A stretch of 64,000 nucleotides of DNA from Lysinibacter sp. HNR (GTDB taxonomy: Bacteria; Actinomycetota; Actinomycetes; Actinomycetales; Microbacteriaceae). Location: positions 2,356,001-2,420,000 of the forward strand of contig NZ_CP121684.1 of the NCBI RefSeq assembly GCF_029760935.1. The letters are read 5' to 3'. The notes below the pieces were generated by a model, which saw only the letters and a program-made list of their open reading frames with translations, ran no database searches and was not told the DNA's origin. This document shows, piece by piece, positions 18,018 through 26,842 of this stretch (positions are counted from its first letter, which is position 1; the number at the start of each line of letters is the position of its first letter). Position numbers and translations under genes: made by a program.

Positions 18018-18263
18018 CTAAACGTGCTCTGCCTGAATGGAGCGCAGACGCAGCAGGACCTGATCCCGCAGTTCTTCGGGCGCTACTTCCTTGCAAGCAC
18101 GCTGCACGGCATCCTTGAGGACGACGCCAACACGGTATTCGCTCTCGCACTCAGGGCATCCCTCAATGTGATTACGAATGTCGCGGGTGTCATCGGTGCA
18201 CAATTCGTGGTGCAGGTATTCTTCTAAGGATTTTTTTGCTTTTTCGCAATCGCTGTCGCTCAT
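18018..18263 (-). CDS. rsrA: Redox-sensing zinc anti-sigma factor (RsrA/RshA type)
   Basis: An 81-residue protein with the ZAS signature HIEGCPEC (HxxxCxxC) and an upstream cysteine (HHELCTDD), matching the mycothiol-system anti-sigma-R factors. In Streptomyces RsrA holds SigR inactive until thiol oxidation releases zinc. The start ATG overlaps the stop of the upstream sigma gene (ATGA), the standard arrangement for stoichiometric production. The C-terminal helix ([17 protein letters not shown]) is normal for the family. Confidence 0.92.
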   Translation of the reverse strand: MSDSDCEKAKKSLEEYLHHELCTDDTRDIRNHIEGCPECESEYRVGVVLKDAVQRACKEVAPEELRDQVLLRLRSIQAEHV

Positions 18264-18883
18264 AGGGTGACTCGCTTTCTTGTTTCTTTGACACCGGCAC
18301 TTTTCTTTCTACCGGTGTCAACATCGTGCCCCTGCTCTGCGGCATAGTCGCTGAGCAAGTCGCGAAGGAGGCGACGGCCACGATGTAATCTACTCATTAC
18401 GGTTCCAACGGGGGTCTTCATGATGTCTGCAATCTCCTGATAGGAGAACCCCTCCACGTCTGCCAGATAGACAACCATCCGAAAATCTTCGGATATGGAG
18501 TTGAGAGCGTTTTTGACCACGCTCTCGGGCATGCGATCGATCGCCTCAGCCTCAGCCGAACGCGATCCCATCGAAGTCGTTGACTCGGCATCCCCCAGCT
18601 GCCAGTCTTCTAGCTCGTCAATCGCCCGTAGAAAGGGTTCCCGCTGACGTTTGCGATACGTATTGATGTAGCTGTTTGTCATAATGCGATACAGCCACGC
18701 TTTAAGATTGGTTCCCTCTTGAAAAGACTTAAAGGCGGCGAAGGCCTTGGTGAAAGTCTCCTGCACCAGATCCTGTGCATCCTGAGTATTTTTGGTCATC
18801 CGCAAAGCGGCCCCGTACAACTGATCAAGAAACGGTAGGGCTTGCTCCTCGAAACTTTTATGCGAATTCTCTTGGTCACTCAT
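18260..18883 (-). CDS. sigR: SigR/SigH-type ECF sigma factor for thiol-oxidative stress
   Basis: A 207-residue ECF sigma factor: region 2 with [37 protein letters not shown] (shown in part; very close to SigR/SigH of Streptomyces and mycobacteria), a linker with Asp/Glu/Ser, and region 4 with [30 protein letters not shown] choose the ATG at 18883 ([18 protein letters not shown]), as the family normally begins here; the frame is open further to 19132 but that part would overlap the divergent aroA start. It is followed by rsrA with a 4-base overlap. SigR usually controls its own promoter (GGAAT...GTT); I found no clear copy upstream. Confidence 0.92.
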   Translation of the reverse strand: MSDQENSHKSFEEQALPFLDQLYGAALRMTKNTQDAQDLVQETFTKAFAAFKSFQEGTNLKAWLYRIMTNSYINTYRKRQREPFLRAIDELEDWQLGDAESTTSMGSRSAEAEAIDRMPESVVKNALNSISEDFRMVVYLADVEGFSYQEIADIMKTPVGTVMSRLHRGRRLLRDLLSDYAAEQGHDVDTGRKKSAGVKETRKRVTL

Positions 18884-19057
18884 ATCGAGTAATCCTACCC
18901 GCCCCTCGGTAGAAATATCCTGAGTCTTCTCAAGAGTTATTAACGACACGTTTTTGTCTCCTCGGAAATTGTTATGCTCGCACAGGAACTGCCTGACCGA
19001 CTCGGTCGTGTGTTTTAAAAACACTTTTTGTCCGGCTCGCGATAGTGTTAATAACCA

Positions 19058-20524
19058 ATGTTGATTTCCAAGTATTCCCAACCAGATTTTAATCCTTTCG
19101 GTGACGAGATGGACAGCGACGACGAGCCTCAAAACTGGCCCGCCCCAACGCCGGGGAAACCGCTCGCCGCCACCGTGAATCTGCCAGGTTCCAAGTCGCT
19201 CACAAATCGCGAGCTTGTGCTCTCCGCGCTCGCTGCCACACCCTCAAGGCTGCGAGCGCCCCTCCACTCTCGGGACAGCAACCTGATGGTAGAAGCCCTG
19301 CGCTCCCTCGGCGCAACCGTTGAGGAGACTCCCGGAAACGGCTCCTTCGGTCCAGATTGGCTTATCACCCCGGGCGAACTTGTCGGCAGCACATCGGTTG
19401 ACTGCGGACTCGCCGGAACCGTCATGCGTTTTGTCCCCCCGGTTGCTGCCCTCGCGCTCGGCCCCACCTCATTTGACGGAGACGAACACGCTCGCAACCG
19501 CCCCATGTCGGCAATCGTTGAGGGGCTTCGCTCCCTCGGCGTCGACATCACCGACGAGGGAAGGGGCAAGCTCCCCTTCACCATCCACGGTATGGGGTCG
19601 GTGCCGGGAGGGCGGGTGGAGATCGACGCGTCGCTCTCCAGCCAGTTTGTGTCCGGCTTGGCCCTCGCCGCCGCACGTTTTGACACGGGAGCACACATCG
19701 TCCACACCGGCGAGCGACTTCCCAGCGTTCCCCACATCACCATGACGCTCGAGGCCCTCACCGCACGCGGTGTGGTAGTGGAGCATCCCGCCGAGGGCGA
19801 GTGGGTTATCCATCCCGGCCCCATTCTGGGTGTCGAGCGAGACATCGAACCGGACCTATCAAACGCCGCTCCGTTCTTGGCGGCGGCCGTTGTGCTGGGC
19901 GGGAGCGTCAGCATCCCCGGGTGGCCAAGCGCCACAACACAGGTTGGCGATCAACTCCGCACAATCCTTCCCCATTTTGGCGCGGAGGTTGTGTTAGAAA
20001 ACGGCGTACTCACGGTAACCGGACCCTCCAGCATTTCCGGGGTCACTCTTGATCTGAGCGAGGCGGGCGAGCTTGCGCCCGCCGTGGTGGGCCTCGCGGC
20101 GCTTGCCACGGGTCCCAGCACCATCACGGGTATCGGGCATATTCGACACCACGAGACAGACCGGATCGCGGCACTCTCGACAGAGATCAACAAGCTTGGT
20201 GGCAATGTCACCGAGCTTGAGGACGGCCTGCAGGTTGTCCCCGCCCCGCTGCACGGCGGGGTATGGCTGAGCTACAGCGACCACCGCATGGCTACCACAG
20301 GTGCTCTGATCGGGTTGGCTGTTGCCGGAGTAGAGGTGAATGACGTGGGCACCACGGCTAAGACGCTTCCGCAGTTTACCGACCTCTGGTTGGCGATGAT
20401 CTCCTCACACTCGCAACAAAAGGGTCACGGTTCTAGGGGTTCGGGGGCACACCCCACCCACCTCACGATACCCGGGTTCCCGTCGGGCACGGGTTCCGCC
20501 CCCACAAGCACGTCTGCCCCGTGA
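19058..20524 (+). CDS. aroA: 3-phosphoshikimate 1-carboxyvinyltransferase (EPSP synthase)
   Basis: A 488-residue enzyme of the shikimate pathway that condenses shikimate-3-phosphate with phosphoenolpyruvate. Visible are [17 protein letters not shown], the RAPLHSRDS segment, the [10 protein letters not shown] motif, [12 protein letters not shown], and the C-terminal [14 protein letters not shown]. The N-terminus [17 protein letters not shown] matches close relatives, supporting this start. A C-terminal tail of about 40 Gly/Ser/Pro/His-rich residues beyond the usual end is unusual. It is divergent from sigR and about 16 bases ahead of rsgA, a conserved actinobacterial neighbourhood. Confidence 0.93.
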   Translation: MLISKYSQPDFNPFGDEMDSDDEPQNWPAPTPGKPLAATVNLPGSKSLTNRELVLSALAATPSRLRAPLHSRDSNLMVEALRSLGATVEETPGNGSFGPDWLITPGELVGSTSVDCGLAGTVMRFVPPVAALALGPTSFDGDEHARNRPMSAIVEGLRSLGVDITDEGRGKLPFTIHGMGSVPGGRVEIDASLSSQFVSGLALAAARFDTGAHIVHTGERLPSVPHITMTLEALTARGVVVEHPAEGEWVIHPGPILGVERDIEPDLSNAAPFLAAAVVLGGSVSIPGWPSATTQVGDQLRTILPHFGAEVVLENGVLTVTGPSSISGVTLDLSEAGELAPAVVGLAALATGPSTITGIGHIRHHETDRIAALSTEINKLGGNVTELEDGLQVVPAPLHGGVWLSYSDHRMATTGALIGLAVAGVEVNDVGTTAKTLPQFTDLWLAMISSHSQQKGHGSRGSGAHPTHLTIPGFPSGTGSAPTSTSAP

Positions 20525-20540
20525 GCCACCGGTCACACGT

Positions 20541-21611
20541 ATGAGTTGGTGGGCCGATAACGACGACCTCGACGAACCCTACGGTGAGTTCGACGAGTCG
20601 GCCGTACGGGTACGACCAAACCCCAAGGGAAACCGTCCCCGCACCAAAATTCGTCCCGAACACGGCGATGCCCTAAACGCTACCGTTCTGGGAGTGGATC
20701 GCGGCAGGTTTAGCGTGCTGATCGGCTCCGAGGGTAAGACCCGCACCGCAATCGCAACGCGCGCCCGAGAGCTCGGCAAAAAAGCCATTGTCACGGGAGA
20801 CCGGGTGCGGCTGGTGGGTGATACCAGCGGTGACGAGGGAACCCTAGCCCGCATCGTATCCGTCGATGACCGAACCACACTTCTGCGGCGCAGCGCCGAC
20901 GACACCGATACCGTGGAGCGTGTTATCGTGGCCAACGCGGATCAGATGCTCATCGTTATCGCTGCGGCCAACCCGGAACCCCGCACCCGTCTGGTGGATC
21001 GCTATCTAGTCGCCGCCTACGATGCCAAAATACGTCCGCTGATCTGTGTCACGAAAACGGATCTGGCCGACCCTGCCGCATTTCTACGAAGCTTTGAGGG
21101 CTTGGGGATCACCACCTTCACAAGCGAGCCGAATCACACACCTCTCGCCGAAATTGCCGATCACCTGGTTGGTCACGAGACGGTTTTTGTGGGGCACTCC
21201 GGTGTGGGAAAATCCACGCTGATCAATGCACTGGTTCCCGGGGCAGAGAGAGCTATTGGGCGGGTCAATGAGGTAACGGGGCGGGGTCGCCACACGTCCT
21301 CCTCCACCGTTCGGTTACGACTCGACACACCGCGGGGTACAGGCTGGGTCATCGATACTCCCGGCGTGCGTTCCTTTGGGCTCGGACACGTCAATCCCGA
21401 AAGCATTGTTCGAGCGTTTACCGATCTGGCCGCGATTGCCCTGGAGTGTCCACGCGGCTGCACCCACCGCGAAGACGCTCCCGACTGTGCGGTTGCACAG
21501 GCGGTTACCGAGGGCCGGTTGGGCGAAACCGGCGCAACCAGACTCGACTCTCTCCACCGTTTACTCGAAACATTTTCCGCCAGGGCAGGAACGGAGCGTC
21601 CCGGGCGCTAG
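20541..21611 (+). CDS. rsgA: Ribosome small-subunit-dependent GTPase A
   Basis: A 356-residue circularly permuted GTPase that acts in 30S subunit maturation. The order is an N-terminal OB fold (about residues 45-120), G4 motif TKTDLAD, then the P-loop GHSGVGKST, switch region GRGRHTSSST, G3 DTPGVRSFGL, and the C-terminal zinc-binding region with CPRGCTHREDAPDC. The N-terminal DNDDLDEPYGEFDES extension is typical of actinobacterial members. Likely in one transcript with aroA (16-base gap). Confidence 0.93.
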   Translation: MSWWADNDDLDEPYGEFDESAVRVRPNPKGNRPRTKIRPEHGDALNATVLGVDRGRFSVLIGSEGKTRTAIATRARELGKKAIVTGDRVRLVGDTSGDEGTLARIVSVDDRTTLLRRSADDTDTVERVIVANADQMLIVIAAANPEPRTRLVDRYLVAAYDAKIRPLICVTKTDLADPAAFLRSFEGLGITTFTSEPNHTPLAEIADHLVGHETVFVGHSGVGKSTLINALVPGAERAIGRVNEVTGRGRHTSSSTVRLRLDTPRGTGWVIDTPGVRSFGLGHVNPESIVRAFTDLAAIALECPRGCTHREDAPDCAVAQAVTEGRLGETGATRLDSLHRLLETFSARAGTERPGR

Positions 21612-21677
21612 CGTGGCACGACCCTACTCACACGTGAGACACAGCAATCGTGGGGCGACATCCCTTATCATTGACGC

Positions 21678-22157
21678 ATGACTGAGAACACGCGGCTTAC
21701 TGCCGGAGACGCTGCCCCTGATTTCACCCTGAACGACCAGGATGGAAACCCCGTAACCCTCAGTTCTTTTCGAGGAGAAAAAGTAATTCTCTACTTCTAT
21801 CCCGCGGCTAAAACCCCCGGTTGCACCACGCAGGCCTGTGACTTCCGCGATAATATGGCGTCGCTCGGGGCGGCAAACTACCGCATCCTTGGCATCTCTA
21901 AGGACTCGGTGGAGGTGCTGCGCTCCTTTGCCGATGAGGAGGGCCTGGCTTTCCCGCTGCTGAGCGACACCGATCTTACGGTTCACAACGGCTACGGATC
22001 GTACGGTGAAAAGAACCTCTACGGCAAGGTTGTCACCGGCGTATTACGATCCACCTTTGTGATTGATGAGCAGGGTGTTATTACAATGGCGCTCTACAAC
22101 GTTAAAGCAACCGGACACGTCGCAAGCCTACGCAAAAAGCTTGGCCTCGCAGCTTAG
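21678..22157 (+). CDS. bcp: Thioredoxin-dependent thiol peroxidase (BCP-type peroxiredoxin)
   Basis: A 159-residue peroxiredoxin: GDAAPDFTLNDQDG at the start, YFYPAAKTPGCTTQACDFRD carrying the peroxidatic cysteine and a second cysteine five residues later (atypical two-Cys BCP pattern), then FPLLSD and YGEKNLYGK with STFVIDEQGVI. It reduces hydroperoxides using thioredoxin. Length is standard. It is 66 bases downstream of rsgA on the same strand and convergent with the small membrane protein gene. Confidence 0.93.
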   Translation: MTENTRLTAGDAAPDFTLNDQDGNPVTLSSFRGEKVILYFYPAAKTPGCTTQACDFRDNMASLGAANYRILGISKDSVEVLRSFADEEGLAFPLLSDTDLTVHNGYGSYGEKNLYGKVVTGVLRSTFVIDEQGVITMALYNVKATGHVASLRKKLGLAA

Positions 22158-22220
22158 CTGCGTCGCCAGTGTGCGGCACCGCCTCGGGTGTATCGCTCTT
22201 GGGGTCTGGCACCCTGCGGC

Positions 22221-22649
22221 TTAGCTAACGTCGTCTCCGGTCGCCGTGGACTGACGCTTTGCCGCACGAACAAGCAGGATCAGGGCAACTACCGCAGACA
22301 GGAGTAGTATCCAACCGATAAGGGGCTGGGCAAATTGTCCCTGAAAGCTTCCGATGGCAACCGCAATCTGTAAAATCTGAATTGTCACGGCAGATCCTCG
22401 GGCCCACGACGCGGAGCGCAGGAGACCCACCGCGGTGGCCGCCACCCACACGGTACCCAAGACAATCAGAACAAAGAGCGCGACGGCAGACGAGAACGAG
22501 TCCGGGTTGTCGGTCAGTAGTTCAAAGAAGAACCAGGCCGTCACCACCAGCATCAAGAACGTCTGAAGAAAGAGGATCACCACCGGTGCCCGCCAACGGG
22601 TTGGACGGGGTGAGTTTTCCGGGGGTGCGATACTCGATTCTTCTGCCAT
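22221..22649 (-). CDS. Four-helix membrane protein of unknown function
   Basis: A 142-residue protein with a short cytoplasmic N-terminus rich in Pro/Glu and four predicted membrane helices (about residues 20-43, 53-76, 80-100 and 106-128), ending in charged RAAKRQSTATGDDVS. I do not recognise the family with certainty; proteins of this plan are common near housekeeping genes in actinobacteria. It is convergent with bcp and divergent from whiB. Confidence 0.7.
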   Translation of the reverse strand: MAEESSIAPPENSPRPTRWRAPVVILFLQTFLMLVVTAWFFFELLTDNPDSFSSAVALFVLIVLGTVWVAATAVGLLRSASWARGSAVTIQILQIAVAIGSFQGQFAQPLIGWILLLSAVVALILLVRAAKRQSTATGDDVS

Positions 22650-22844
22650 GCTTTTTACTACCTCAAAACTATTGATTTGCTGCTCAGTCTATGGGAGCAT
22701 GTATTTTGTTGAGTTTCAACGCGCAGGGGCGTGCTCAACTTTCGTTTTACCAGGTTTCCCTCTGGGCTACGACTATTTTCCACTCCAACTTGGAATTGCA
22801 ATTTTGTCGCGCCCACACTAAGTAACACCACAAGGAGCACACGT

Positions 22845-23093
22845 ATGGATTGGCGTGAACAGGCCGCCTGCCTCACAGCAGACCCCGAATTGTTTTTCCC
22901 CGTCGGCAATACCGGACCGGCTGTTGATCAAATTGAGAAGGCCAAGTCGGTGTGTGCACGGTGCACGGTCACCGAAATTTGCCTGCAATACGCCATTGAA
23001 ACCGGCCAAGACTCTGGAGTCTGGGGCGGACTGAGCGAAGACGAACGCCGGGCGCTGAAGCGCCGCGCGGCTCGCGCTCGTCGCGCCTCCTAA
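22845..23093 (+). CDS. WhiB-family iron-sulfur transcriptional regulator
   Basis: An 82-residue WhiB protein, probably the WhiB1/WblE class. Four cysteines in the family pattern are seen: one in REQAACLT, then the CARCTVTEIC group, which bind a [4Fe-4S] cluster. The GVWGGLSEDERR turn and the basic tail (RALKRRAARARRAS) for DNA contact follow. WhiB1 types respond to nitric oxide and bind the primary sigma factor. The ATG follows AAGGAG. Upstream is nearly 200 bases of non-coding DNA with GTTGAG/CTCAAC arms that may be regulatory. Confidence 0.93.
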   Translation: MDWREQAACLTADPELFFPVGNTGPAVDQIEKAKSVCARCTVTEICLQYAIETGQDSGVWGGLSEDERRALKRRAARARRAS

Positions 23094-23257
23094 AAAGCAC
23101 CTCGCGCCAAAGCGCGTCGTGCTTCCTCAAGCGTATAACTGAGGGGCCACCATTCTTTTCCCTGTGGCCCCTCCCCTCCCCTAGTAAGAACTTTCCAAAT
23201 CTTTGCGCCATATCCGGCATCTTGTTCAAGGGTTGTCAAGACTTCACCCCTGATCAT
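23090..23257 (-). CDS. Possible small protein of 55 residues
   Basis: A short frame reading MIRGEVLTTLEQDAGYGAKI and ending LEEARRALARGAF, convergent with whiB with a 4-base overlap at the ends. CGAGGAAT stands about nine bases before the ATG. I do not recognise it. The balanced composition and ribosome-binding site favour a real gene, but the length gives little support. Confidence 0.3.
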   Translation of the reverse strand: MIRGEVLTTLEQDAGYGAKIWKVLTRGGEGPQGKEWWPLSYTLEEARRALARGAF

Positions 23258-23363
23258 GCTGACTATATTCCTCGGATTTCGCATAAAGCACACAACTATT
23301 CTTTACTATCTGTATTCTTAATAGAGGTATTAGGGGCGACTGTAAGATCGAAGAGGAGTGATA

Positions 23364-26312
23364 TTGCTAGCAATCATCTCGGCCTTCATCGTTCTTTCTA
23401 TGCTCACCCCGCTCCTCACTAAGTGGTTATCAAACCGGGTTTTTCTCGCCATTGCTCTCCTCCCGGCCGTAGCGTTTTTTTATACTCTCAGCCAGTCAGA
23501 ACGAGTAATAGCCGGTGGAGCATACACAGAGTCCGTCCCGTGGATACCGCAGCTGGGCATAGCGCTCTCTTTCCGAGTAGACGCGCTGAGCTGGCTCCTG
23601 GCCCTCATCGTGACCGGGGTGGGCACCCTGGTACTCATCTACTGCGCAAGCTACTTTGGGAGAAACGAACAGGGACTCGGCCGTTTTGCGAGCGTTCTCC
23701 TGCTCTTTGCCGGGATCATGTACGGCCTGGTCACCGCCGACGACGTTATCGTGATGTTCATTTTTTGGGAGGCCACAAGCGTTCTCTCCTATCTCCTCAT
23801 TGGCCACTACTCCCACAAAAAAGAGAGTCGCGGTGCCGCGCTCCAGGCCCTTCTGGTCACGACCTTTGGCGGTTTGGCCATGCTCGTGGGGATCGCCATC
23901 CTCATGGTTCAGGCGCAGAGCAGTTCACTACGAATCATCGTTGACACCCCCATCGACGGCCCTCTGGTCGCCGTCGCCATCATCCTCGTCATGGTGGGGG
24001 CCGCAAGCAAGAGCGCACTTGTCCCATTCCACTTCTGGCTTCCGGGAGCGATGGCCGCACCCACACCCGTGAGTGCCTATCTGCACGCGGCGGCCATGGT
24101 GAAGGCCGGTATCTACCTAATTCTACGCATGGCGCCCGGATTCACCGAAATCCCGGGGTGGCGCGAAGCGCTCATTATCGTGGGCATTATTACCATGCTG
24201 GTGGGAGCCTGGCGCTCACTGCGCCAAAACGATCTCAAGCTTGTGCTCGCCTACGGAACCATCAGTCAGCTCGGGTTCCTAGCCCTGATCTCCGGTTATG
24301 CTACGCGTGACTCTGCGCTGGCCGCCGAAACTCTACTCATCGCGCACAGCCTCTACAAAGCCACCCTCTTTTTAGTCGTGGGAATCATCGAGCACCGCAC
24401 CGGCACGCGTGATCTCCGCAAGCTCTCCGGCCTTCGCGTCTCACAGCCAGGACTCGCCCTCATCACCCTGGTCTCCGTTGGTTCAATGGCCGGGCTACCC
24501 CCCTTCATCGGTTTTGTGGGTAAAGAGGCTGCCTACACAGCACTCTTCGACTCGGGCGAGGCCGGTAATACCTGGGGATGGGTCGCCCTCACCGGCATTG
24601 TTATCGGCTCTATCCTCACCTTTGCCTACTCGGCGCGGTTCCTCTGGGGAGCGTTTGCCACCAAAAAAGCAATCGCACCCACCCCCATCGTGCACCCCGA
24701 TCGCGGCAGCATCCTGATCGCCCCCGCTATCCTGGCCGTTCTCACGGTTGCGGCGGGATTTGCAGCACCGTGGCTCGATTCCATTCTGAGCACCTACGCA
24801 GACTCATTTGGTGAGGGGCACTACTACCTGGCACTCTGGCACGGTATCGAACCCGCCCTTATTCTCAGTCTGATCGTGTTTGTCCTCGGCGGCATAGTGG
24901 TATGGCAACGCCTCCGGGTCACCGCCTTCCAGGCCAGAATTCCAGACTGGATTAACTCAAGCTCCCTCTACTGGAAAATCATTCGTGGCATTGAGTCCCT
25001 CTCACTCTGGGCCACCGCCGGCGTGCAGCGCTTTGGGCTTCCCGGCTATATCGCAACCGTGCTCGCTCTCTTTGTTGTCTCGGTGGGATACGGAATACTC
25101 GCCAATAAATCGTGGCCCGACTCATTTGTGCTGTGGGATTACCAGGCGCAGCCGCTCATCGCGCTCATCATGATAGTTTCGGCCTTCTGTGTCATCTGGG
25201 CACGTCAGCGCATCACTGCGGTGCTTCTTGCCGGTGTGAGCGGATACGGCATGGTTGTTCTCTTTGCCGTAGCCGGAGCACCGGATATTGCCCTGACACA
25301 GGCGCTTGTCGAAACCATCACCCTCGTGGTTTTTGTACTCGTCCTGCGCCGCATACCCGCAGCGATGAAACAACTTCCTCGGCAGCCCCGCCCCTGGATC
25401 AAGGTGGCTATTGCCACCGCCGCGGGACTCACCATGGCAATTGCGGGTTTCCTGGCCCTCGGATCAAGACAGGCTCAGAGCATTGCCGATAGAATGCCCG
25501 AACTCTCCCTCGAAGCTCACGGCTACAACATCGTCAACGTGATGCTCGTTGACATCCGCGCCTGGGACACCATGGGAGAAATCTCAGTATTGGTTGTCGT
25601 AGCAACAGGAATCGCGAGTCTCATCTTTGTGACCAAGCGAACGGGTGGCGCGCCCACACTGTTTAACGATAGGAACACCCGTAGACAAAAGAACCGCCGC
25701 AAAATCGTGCTTGAACCAGCAATCACGCAGGCGGTCATGATCGACGGTAAACCCCCCACATCCTTTGACCCCGACATCCCCACTCGAGGCACCTTCCTCA
25801 TGGCGGGACGCACTCTTACAGCCCGCAATCGCTCGATTGTCGTTGAGGTTCTTGTGCGGTTGCTTTTCCACCCCGCAATTGTTCTCTCGCTCTACCTGCT
25901 CTTTGTGGGGCACAACATGCCGGGAGGCGGATTTGCTGGCGGATTGGTCGCCGGACTTGCCCTGGTCTTCCGCTACCTGGCTGGCGGGCGCTACGAGCTC
26001 GGCGAGGCCCTTCCCATAGACGCGGGCAAGATCTTGGGCACCGGTATCGTCCTGGCCGTGGGCACCGCGGTGGGCTCACTCATCGCGGGTCAGGCGGCCC
26101 TGCAGTCCACCTGGTTCGAATATGATCTGGGGTGGCTGGGAGAAATCAGCATCGGCACCACCACAATCTTTGATATCGGAGTATACCTGGTGGTTGTTGG
26201 GCTCATTCTGGATGTGCTCCGCAGCCTAGGTGCAGAAATCGACCGACACATCAGCAAAGATGCTGAGGTAAACAGCAGCAAGATTCAGGCGGAGGAGGCC
26301 GCTACCCGATGA
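23364..26312 (+). CDS. mrpA: Mrp Na+/H+ antiporter subunit A fused to subunit B
   Basis: The first and largest subunit (982 residues) of the Mrp multi-subunit cation/proton antiporter, related to complex I NuoL. The N-terminal two thirds form the proton-pumping unit, with FWEATSVLSYLLIG, KSALVPFHFWLPGAMAAPTPVSAYLHAA (shown in parts: LPGAMAAPTPVSA) and AHSLYKATLF. After about residue 800 an MnhB/MrpB-type domain follows (HNMPGGGFAGGLVAG), so no separate mrpB exists. The start is uncertain: AAGAGGAG overlaps the GTG at 23358 and stands five bases before the TTG at 23364, which I prefer. It overlaps mrpC by 4 bases. Confidence 0.92.
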   Translation: MLAIISAFIVLSMLTPLLTKWLSNRVFLAIALLPAVAFFYTLSQSERVIAGGAYTESVPWIPQLGIALSFRVDALSWLLALIVTGVGTLVLIYCASYFGRNEQGLGRFASVLLLFAGIMYGLVTADDVIVMFIFWEATSVLSYLLIGHYSHKKESRGAALQALLVTTFGGLAMLVGIAILMVQAQSSSLRIIVDTPIDGPLVAVAIILVMVGAASKSALVPFHFWLPGAMAAPTPVSAYLHAAAMVKAGIYLILRMAPGFTEIPGWREALIIVGIITMLVGAWRSLRQNDLKLVLAYGTISQLGFLALISGYATRDSALAAETLLIAHSLYKATLFLVVGIIEHRTGTRDLRKLSGLRVSQPGLALITLVSVGSMAGLPPFIGFVGKEAAYTALFDSGEAGNTWGWVALTGIVIGSILTFAYSARFLWGAFATKKAIAPTPIVHPDRGSILIAPAILAVLTVAAGFAAPWLDSILSTYADSFGEGHYYLALWHGIEPALILSLIVFVLGGIVVWQRLRVTAFQARIPDWINSSSLYWKIIRGIESLSLWATAGVQRFGLPGYIATVLALFVVSVGYGILANKSWPDSFVLWDYQAQPLIALIMIVSAFCVIWARQRITAVLLAGVSGYGMVVLFAVAGAPDIALTQALVETITLVVFVLVLRRIPAAMKQLPRQPRPWIKVAIATAAGLTMAIAGFLALGSRQAQSIADRMPELSLEAHGYNIVNVMLVDIRAWDTMGEISVLVVVATGIASLIFVTKRTGGAPTLFNDRNTRRQKNRRKIVLEPAITQAVMIDGKPPTSFDPDIPTRGTFLMAGRTLTARNRSIVVEVLVRLLFHPAIVLSLYLLFVGHNMPGGGFAGGLVAGLALVFRYLAGGRYELGEALPIDAGKILGTGIVLAVGTAVGSLIAGQAALQSTWFEYDLGWLGEISIGTTTIFDIGVYLVVVGLILDVLRSLGAEIDRHISKDAEVNSSKIQAEEAATR

Positions 26313-26842
26313 ACGCCTCAATCACGCTTCTTATCCTCGCAAGCTCGCTCTTTGGTGTGGGAATCTATTTGATGATGCAGAGAAACCTCACCCGAATCCT
26401 GCTTGGATTTCTGCTGGTCGGCAACGGGGTGAACATCTTCATCTTCCTCATGAGTGGCCCTCCCGGCGCGGCCCCTCTGCTCTCCGGAGTGACCGACTTT
26501 TCAGACCTCGCGGACCCTGTTCCGCAGGTGTTTATTCTCACCGCCATCGTAATTAACTTTGGTATCACGGCGTTCCTCCTCGCGCTACTCTACCGATCCT
26601 GGTGGCTCGCACAACTCAGCGGAGACGGCGACAACGTTTCCAGCGACACCACGGAAAACGATGAGGACAGTGTTGAGGTCTTTGAGCAGGCACACGGCGA
26701 AGACGACGCTATCCAGGAGGCACTTGACGCTTCCGATGACGAAGACCAAGACGATAGATCCGATAGCGACACAGACATAAAAACCGACAGGTCGCAACAA
26801 CCGTCGGCCCCGACAATAAAGAGAGGTGAGAACACAACATGA
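26309..26842 (+). CDS. mrpC: Mrp antiporter subunit C
   Basis: A 177-residue NuoK-like subunit with three membrane helices (about residues 4-22, 28-50 and 72-95; LLGFLLVGNGVNIFIFLMSG and the DPVPQVFILTAIVINFG motif). The long C-terminal tail (after residue 105) is very acidic (Asp/Glu/Ser) and likely cytoplasmic; tails of this kind occur in actinobacterial MrpC. Start and stop overlap its neighbours by 4 bases each, showing tight translational coupling. Confidence 0.92.
   Translation: MNASITLLILASSLFGVGIYLMMQRNLTRILLGFLLVGNGVNIFIFLMSGPPGAAPLLSGVTDFSDLADPVPQVFILTAIVINFGITAFLLALLYRSWWLAQLSGDGDNVSSDTTENDEDSVEVFEQAHGEDDAIQEALDASDDEDQDDRSDSDTDIKTDRSQQPSAPTIKRGENTT

Noticed and set aside
18884-19057. 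SigR autoregulatory promoter (GGAAT...GTT)
   Set aside because: No copy with correct spacing was found between sigR and aroA; GGAAC on the plus strand has wrong spacing.
19129-19935. A 268-codon open frame on the minus strand
   Set aside because: It lies wholly inside aroA, has low-complexity Ser/Pro/Arg composition and no family motif; a shadow of GC-rich coding DNA.
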